The position numbers and the translations under genes were made by a program. The notes beneath the pieces were generated by a model. That model did not search any database. It worked only from the letters and a program-made list of their open reading frames with translations, and was not told the DNA's origin. Below, piece after piece: positions 6,550-9,923 of a stretch of 9,923 nucleotides of DNA (the first letter of the stretch is position 1; each line of letters opens with the position of its first letter). The stretch lies in assembly GCA_900556945.1 (NCBI GenBank), contig USQP01000015.1:1-9923 (forward strand), read 5' to 3'. The DNA comes from an uncultured Clostridium sp. GTDB taxonomy: Bacteria; Bacillota; Clostridia; TANB77; CAG-508.

Positions 6550-6813
6550 ATGGCTAAGAGTATGTCCAAAGAAGGTAAAGCAATACAAAAAGCAAAAAGA
6601 AGACTAGAAAGTGTTTTTAGAAATATGGATTATGAAGAAAGAAGAAAGAGACCCAGTCCCCCACAAGTAAAAGGAAAAAGAGCGATTTTTTTAGAAAGAT
6701 ATAAAGAGGATGGATATGAAACAGCCAAAAAAGAAATTAATGCAGACTTTGAAAAGGAAGTTTATAATGATTCAATATTGAAAAGATGGATAGAAGAAGA
6801 TAACGAAAAATAG
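6550..6813 (+). CDS. Small highly charged hypothetical protein, 87 aa
   Basis: The function is unknown. AGAGGAG (6537-6543) overlaps the typA stop codon and precedes the ATG by 6 bases, so translation is probably coupled to typA and the two form an operon. The protein is dense in Lys, Arg and Glu. It has a basic N-terminal half (KAIQKAKRRLESVFRNMDYEE, then RRKRPSPPQVKGKR) and a more acidic C-terminal half (YETAKKEINADFEKEVYNDSILKRW). No Cys or membrane segment is seen. The basic patch and position behind a ribosome-associated GTPase would fit nucleic-acid or ribosome contact, but this is only inference. Codon use matches the AT-rich core genes. Confidence 0.8.
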   Translation: MAKSMSKEGKAIQKAKRRLESVFRNMDYEERRKRPSPPQVKGKRAIFLERYKEDGYETAKKEINADFEKEVYNDSILKRWIEEDNEK

Positions 6814-6830
6814 TAAATGAAATAAGTAGC

Positions 6831-6855
6831 AAAAAGGCGGGAAAATACCCGCCTT
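6831..6855 (-). terminator. Intrinsic terminator of the 6872-7177 gene
   Basis: An 8-bp GC-rich stem (AAGGCGGG 6834-6841 with CCCGCCTT 6848-6855) and a 6-base loop are followed, reading the minus strand, by a run of five T (6831-6835). It lies 16 bases beyond the minus-strand stop codon. For the converging typA operon the stem may act without a T-run, so any bidirectional effect would be weaker in that direction. Confidence 0.85.
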
Positions 6856-6871
6856 AGTACTTTGCATATCG

Positions 6872-7177
6872 TTATGACACGTAATAAATGCCATATGACA
6901 CGCAGGAAGGATCTGAGTTCCTTATCAAAGCAATAAAATAGTGTGTTGCTTTGATAAACGAGTTACCATCAAATTCATTGCCTCCTTGAATATAGGACAC
7001 AAATCGATGAGGTTCTTTTTTCTTGATGGTATCAAAAGCTCCTTGTTTCAGATGGCCTTTGATTGACAAAGGCTCATATGTATCAACCCAATTTTCAATA
7101 ATTGCATTGACATTTTTGGTTTCAATTTGATCAGCCAATAATAATTCGGCCAATATTTTTTTGTAATGATTATTCAT
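6872..7177 (-). CDS. Hypothetical protein, 101 aa, single-gene unit
   Basis: I do not recognise this protein. The start at 7177 is chosen because AGGAGG (7185-7190) lies 7 bases upstream; the longer frame beginning at 7204 would read through that ribosome binding site. The N-terminus (HYKKILAELLLADQIETK) looks helical. Later parts include WVDTYEPLSIKGHLKQG (30-46), PHRFVSYIQGGNEFDGNSF (56-74) and an aromatic-rich end (ATHYFIALIRNSD, then CVSYGIYYVS). No signal peptide, clear membrane helix or catalytic motif is visible. It stands alone on the minus strand between the typA operon and trmR. Its promoter is almost identical to that of the gene at 1413, and its terminator resembles that of the RelA/SpoT-type gene. 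Base composition is less AT-rich than the flanking core genes. Confidence 0.8.
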   Translation of the reverse strand: MNNHYKKILAELLLADQIETKNVNAIIENWVDTYEPLSIKGHLKQGAFDTIKKKEPHRFVSYIQGGNEFDGNSFIKATHYFIALIRNSDPSCVSYGIYYVS

Positions 7178-7264
7178 ACTTATTCCTCCTGTGCACTTAA
7201 GCACATTTAAAAGTCAAACCAATGATGTCCGAGTAATCAGAGTACATAAGATTTGCTAATAATT

Positions 7265-7293
7265 ATTATAACACATTTTACATAAAATATCAA
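7265..7293 (-). promoter_or_regulatory. Promoter with inverted-repeat spacer for the 7177 gene
   Basis: On the minus strand, TTGATA (7293-7288), a 17-base spacer and TATAAT (7270-7265) form a promoter with an extended TG before the -10 box. The spacer holds the same ATTTTATGTAAAAT inverted repeat (7288-7275) as the promoter at 1292-1320, in the same position relative to both boxes. The leader would be about 80 bases. The inverted repeat also lies upstream of trmR on the other strand, so a binding protein could affect both genes. Confidence 0.8.
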
Positions 7294-7352
7294 ATTTTAT
7301 TATTTTAGATGGAAAGATATTTATAAATAACAAAGAAAGGATTGATAATAAA

Positions 7353-7940
7353 GTGAACATGCAGGAATTAGAAAGAATCAAACAAAAAGCATTAAAGGAA
7401 CATATTCCTATTATAATGGATGATACACTAGAGATAATAGGAAATTATCTAACTCAGTTGAGACCAAAAAGAATATTAGAGATAGGTACCGCAGTAGGAT
7501 ATTCAGCAATCTGTTTTTCGAGATATCTTAGTGATGATGGCATAATAGATACGATAGAACGTGATGAAGAACGAATTAAAGAAGCAAAAATTAATATAGA
7601 AAACATGAATTTAGGAAACCAAATACATATTTATGGAGGAGATGCAGTAGAGATATTACCTACATTAAATGAAAAATATGATATGGTATTTATCGATGCA
7701 GCAAAAGGAAAATATCCATTTTTCTTAAAGGAGGCTTTAAGAATGATAAAACCAAATGGAATTATTTTTGCAGATAATATTTTATACAAAGGTTATGTTA
7801 TGAGCGATTATAATAAACATAAGCAGCGTACGGCAGTTAGAAATTTAAGGGAGTATATAAAAGAAGTAAGTGAAAATCCAAATCTTGAAACTGAGATTTT
7901 AGAGGTAGGAGACGGATTAGCTGTTAGTAGAATTAGATAA
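7353..7940 (+). CDS. trmR: SAM-dependent O-methyltransferase, probable tRNA 5-hydroxyuridine methyltransferase TrmR
   Basis: This is a class I, family-3 type O-methyltransferase of 195 aa. The SAM-binding motif I is ILEIGTAVGYSA (41-52), an acidic residue follows in TIERDEERI (67-75), GGDAVE (95-100) comes next, and likely metal ligands lie in FIDAAKGKY (D115) and FADN (D141, N142). The best functional match is TrmR (YrrM), which methylates 5-hydroxyuridine 34 of tRNA to 5-methoxyuridine. This rests on the gene's position near trhP, which makes the hydroxyuridine, as in the yrrM-yrrN-yrrO order of Bacillus subtilis. The start is GTG at 7353, 12 bases after AAAGG; an ATG two codons later is an alternative. 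A minus-strand RelA/SpoT-type gene now separates it from trhP. A catechol-type methyltransferase remains possible. Confidence 0.85.
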   Translation: MNMQELERIKQKALKEHIPIIMDDTLEIIGNYLTQLRPKRILEIGTAVGYSAICFSRYLSDDGIIDTIERDEERIKEAKINIENMNLGNQIHIYGGDAVEILPTLNEKYDMVFIDAAKGKYPFFLKEALRMIKPNGIIFADNILYKGYVMSDYNKHKQRTAVRNLREYIKEVSENPNLETEILEVGDGLAVSRIR

Positions 7941-7948
7941 TAAAGTGT

Positions 7949-7985
7949 AAAAAACACCCGCCTAAGCAATTGCTTTTGGCGGGTG
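7949..7985 (-). terminator. Intrinsic terminator of the RelA/SpoT-type gene
   Basis: CACCCGCC (7955-7962) pairs with GGCGGGTG (7978-7985), with an inner AAGC/GCTT stem and AATT loop. Reading the minus strand, it is followed by six T (7954-7949). It begins 12 bases past the minus-strand stop and 14 bases from the trmR stop, so the convergent trmR transcript also enters it. The GGCGGGT/ACCCGCC core is shared with the terminator at 6831-6855. Confidence 0.85.
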
Positions 7986-7997
7986 AAATTTTGAAAG

Positions 7998-8852
7998 TTA
8001 ATAGGTCTTTTGCCTTTTTAAAATTTCAAGGCCTTTTTCGAGACCTATGAAATCAAACAGATCTCCTTCAGGAGATATTCCATATCCAGGAATATTTATT
8101 TTTGATTTATCAAAAGTAAGATTTCCAGGATATTTTTTTGCTTTGTATCCAGAATGATTAGCTTCTCCTGATTCTGCATGAACATGCATATCAAAAGTTC
8201 GTATTTGGATCTCAAAGCATTCTCCCGTGGATGCTCTGAATGTTAAGTGTAAGGACTGATATCCATTTTCTTTTGGTTTGCTAATATAGTCCTTTACACC
8301 ATATTGGAATTTCTCGGGAATACCCGAGTTTTTGGGTAGTAGAACGGTTGGATGAGCTTCTGAACTGAAATTTTCCGTTCCTCTTGTTAAATCAGCCTCA
8401 CAGAGAGTGAGACCCTTCTCAATGTTATACTCAATTACTTTTTTGGCAATCGAATAACAGGTATCAATAAGTTTCTGCGAATTTTTTCCAAATATTAATA
8501 TTCGGAAAGCAAATAAGTCACGGAGCAAATCCAAGGACTTGTTTTCAGAAAGTAATTTCTGAATTTTTTTCTCTGTGCTGATAAGTGACTTTCGTCTACC
8601 ATCGATGCAAAACCTTACAACTGGAAAAGTTTTGTCAATAAGGGAATAGATTCCATTAAAATTCTGACGAATTCTATATAAGAATTTCTTATCGGTAATC
8701 ATATTCCGGTATTCAGCAAGTTTTGCTGCATGAGCCAAGTGAGTAATTTCACCTGTGTTTCTCAGTGCTTTTTCATATTTCATAAGTATATCCGGTATAC
8801 TATGAGCGGAATAAAGCACCTCTGCTAAACTAGGCGATTTTGTTGTCGACAT
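7998..8852 (-). CDS. RelA/SpoT-domain (p)ppGpp synthetase-like protein, single-domain
   Basis: The 284-aa protein carries one RelA/SpoT nucleotide pyrophosphotransferase domain and no HD hydrolase, TGS or ACT regulatory domain. The motifs look active: basic ATP-binding segment GRRKSLISTEKKI (85-97), RDLFAFRILIF with the likely catalytic Asp112 (111-121), GVKDYISKPKENGYQSLH (185-202) with the stacking Tyr198, and EIQIRT (214-219) with Glu214, followed by AESGEANHSGYK (226-237). Expected activity is transfer of pyrophosphate from ATP to GDP or GTP; some single-domain relatives (toxSAS) instead make other alarmones or modify tRNA. The ~80-residue N-terminal region and the tail ending FIGLEKGLEILKRQ are not typical of RelP or RelQ. 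No antitoxin gene is adjacent. It is monocistronic, opposite in strand to its neighbours, less AT-rich, and sits between trmR and trhP. AGGAGG overlaps a palindrome that covers its start codon. Confidence 0.88.
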   Translation of the reverse strand: MSTTKSPSLAEVLYSAHSIPDILMKYEKALRNTGEITHLAHAAKLAEYRNMITDKKFLYRIRQNFNGIYSLIDKTFPVVRFCIDGRRKSLISTEKKIQKLLSENKSLDLLRDLFAFRILIFGKNSQKLIDTCYSIAKKVIEYNIEKGLTLCEADLTRGTENFSSEAHPTVLLPKNSGIPEKFQYGVKDYISKPKENGYQSLHLTFRASTGECFEIQIRTFDMHVHAESGEANHSGYKAKKYPGNLTFDKSKINIPGYGISPEGDLFDFIGLEKGLEILKRQKTY

Positions 8853-8868
8853 AGAATGTCGACCTCCT
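8845..8868 (-). promoter_or_regulatory. Palindrome covering the start codon of the RelA/SpoT-type gene
   Basis: The perfect 8+3+8 inverted repeat GTCGACAT-TCT-ATGTCGAC (minus strand, 8863-8845) contains the ATG start in its right arm. Its left arm begins at the last base of the AGGAGG ribosome binding site (8868-8863). Folded in mRNA it would hide the start codon; as DNA it could be an operator. Either role is inferred. Confidence 0.6.
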
Positions 8869-8910
8869 TTCTTTCAATTTTTTCTACATACACATTTAGC
8901 GTATACTTAC

Positions 8911-8919
8911 ATTATACCA
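8911..8919 (-). promoter_or_regulatory. Extended -10 promoter of the RelA/SpoT-type gene
   Basis: TGGTATAAT on the minus strand is a consensus extended -10; no convincing -35 box is seen at the usual distance. The start would be near 8904, giving a leader of about 52 bases. From GGTATAAT onward, 15 of 17 bases match the corresponding part of the promoter at 1313-1329. Confidence 0.6.
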
Positions 8920-8959
8920 TAAAATAAACAAAAAGAAAAGAAGAAAAGCCATGAACTTG

Positions 8960-8988
8960 TTGACAATATTGAATTTGGTCTATATAAT
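8960..8988 (+). promoter_or_regulatory. Consensus promoter of trhP
   Basis: Perfect TTGACA (8960-8965), a 17-base spacer and perfect TATAAT (8983-8988) lie upstream of the gene at 9032. It diverges from the promoter of the RelA/SpoT-type gene, so trhP no longer depends on read-through from trmR. Confidence 0.85.
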
Positions 8989-9031
8989 ATATATTGTCTA
9001 AAAAGATAAATCATAAAAAAGAGGTAATAAA

Positions 9032-9923
9032 ATGAAACAAATAGAATTATTAGCACCAGCAGGGTCATTTGAAAAAGCAAAAATCGCATTTTTATATGGG
9101 GCAGATGCTGTATATTGTGGTACATCATCCTTGTCTCTAAGAACAAGAGCAGATATGCAAGATGATGACTTGGAAAAAACAATAAAATATGCACATGAAA
9201 TAGGAAAAAAAGTATATGTGACACTAAATATATTTGCTTGGGATGAAAAATATAAAGAAATTATAGAGATGGCAAAAAAATTAGAGATATTAAAACCAGA
9301 TGGAATTATTGCAGCAGATGGAGGAGTAATTGATGTTTTAAAGGAATATGCTCCTAGTATAGCGATTAATGTAAGCACACAAGCAAATCTAGTAAGTTTA
9401 CATAGTTGCAACTTTTGGTATAAAAATGGTGCAAAAAGAATGATAATGGCAAGAGAGATGAACAAAGAACAACTAAAATATATTATGGAAAATAAGCCCA
9501 AAGATATGGAAGTGGAAATTTTTATTCATGGAGCAATTTGTTTTGCTTATTCAGGAAGATGTTTCTTAAGTGACTTCTTATCTTGTAGGAGTGCTAATTT
9601 GGGTGATTGTGCACAAAGCTGTAGATGGTCTTATAATTTATATGCAGAAGAAAAGAACAATCCAGGAGAATTCATGCCAATTGAAACCAATGAATATGGA
9701 ACAAGTATTTTTTCTTCAAAAGATTTATGCTTAATTAAAGAGCTACCAGAAATCATTGAAATGGGAGTAGATAGTTTAAAAATAGAAGGAAGACTAAAAA
9801 CGGAATATTATTTAGCAAGTGTAATAAATGCTTATCGAAATGCAATAGACGATTATCAAAAAGATCCTAAAAATTACGATTATAAAAAATATTTAAAAGA
9901 ATTAGAAAAAGTAAAAACTAGAG
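9032..9923 (+). CDS. trhP: U32-family protein, probable tRNA 5-hydroxyuridine synthesis protein TrhP (3' end missing)
   Basis: The open frame starts at the ATG at 9032 behind AAGAGG and runs off the window, leaving 297 residues of a family usually about 400 long. Family marks are the start IELLAPAGSFEKAKIAFLYGADAVYCG (4-30), NVSTQAN (113-119), and the U32 signature from Glu162 to Ser180 with Gly166, Cys170, Gly175 and Cys177, followed by SCRSANLGDCAQSCRW (184-199). Cys170, Cys177, Cys193 and Cys197 are likely iron-sulfur ligands. The KIEGRLKTEYY block (250-260) is also typical. Old annotations call such proteins collagenase-like peptidases. TrhP (YegQ; YrrN/YrrO in Bacillus) uses prephenate to hydroxylate U34 of tRNA, and the nearby trmR would methylate the product. 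The related 23S rRNA hydroxylation protein RlhA is the main alternative. Confidence 0.92.
   Translation, partial: MKQIELLAPAGSFEKAKIAFLYGADAVYCGTSSLSLRTRADMQDDDLEKTIKYAHEIGKKVYVTLNIFAWDEKYKEIIEMAKKLEILKPDGIIAADGGVIDVLKEYAPSIAINVSTQANLVSLHSCNFWYKNGAKRMIMAREMNKEQLKYIMENKPKDMEVEIFIHGAICFAYSGRCFLSDFLSCRSANLGDCAQSCRWSYNLYAEEKNNPGEFMPIETNEYGTSIFSSKDLCLIKELPEIIEMGVDSLKIEGRLKTEYYLASVINAYRNAIDDYQKDPKNYDYKKYLKELEKVKTR

Noticed and set aside
7178..7204. Longer start (MLKCTGGIS...) for the 101-aa minus-strand protein
   Set aside because: The extension would translate through the AGGAGG ribosome binding site of the start at 7177.
8907..9501. Two hydrophobic minus-strand open frames (ends 9224 and 9501)
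   Set aside because: They lie antisense to trhP and its promoter; the Phe/Ile/Leu-rich content comes from reading A-rich coding sequence backwards.
1..9923. tRNA, rRNA, CRISPR array, known riboswitch, integrase or transposase gene
   Set aside because: I looked on both strands and saw no cloverleaf, spaced direct-repeat array, conserved riboswitch core or recombinase motif.

Overview
The window looks like the end of a contig from a low-GC Gram-positive bacterium, most likely a clostridia-like member of the Bacillota. The reasons are AT-rich codons (AGA for Arg, TTA for Leu), strong AGGAGG ribosome binding sites, TTGACA/TATAAT promoters, and the gene content (cmk-plsC, typA, and a trmR/trhP pair like yrrM-yrrN/O of Bacillus subtilis). 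I cannot name the species. Bases 1-48 are not genomic: they are an Illumina Nextera adapter with an i5 index, so the contig really begins at base 49.

Layout, left to right. A 5'-truncated coiled-coil-rich ORF (49-819) and a 149-aa ORF (840-1289) form a pair of unknown function. Next is a single gene of clearly different base composition (1413-2126), with its own promoter and terminator, encoding an unrecognised protein built from two similar halves. A housekeeping run follows: a P-loop/Asp23-like protein (2290-3153), cytidylate kinase cmk (3280-3945), acyltransferase plsC (3985-4581), the ribosome-associated GTPase typA/bipA (4724-6538) and a small charged protein (6550-6813). A long perfect inverted repeat (3151-3265) fills the gap before cmk. 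A related short motif lies just before typA, which also has a consensus promoter at the end of plsC.

The right-hand part holds the tRNA wobble-uridine modification genes trmR (7353-7940) and trhP (9032 to the window end, truncated), which make 5-methoxyuridine at tRNA position 34. Two minus-strand single genes sit around them: an unknown 101-aa protein (6872-7177) and a single-domain RelA/SpoT-type (p)ppGpp synthetase (7998-8852), which separates trmR from trhP. Both have GGCGGG-core terminators.

The most unusual signal is that the isolated genes at 1413 and 7177 have nearly the same promoter: 26 of 30 positions match, including an identical 14-base inverted repeat between the -35 and -10 boxes. 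The RelA/SpoT-type gene shares the -10 and start-site part of the first promoter. These three genes look like independently transcribed, possibly horizontally acquired single-gene cassettes placed between core operons, perhaps under common control. The co-regulation and transfer are inference; the sequence matches are direct.
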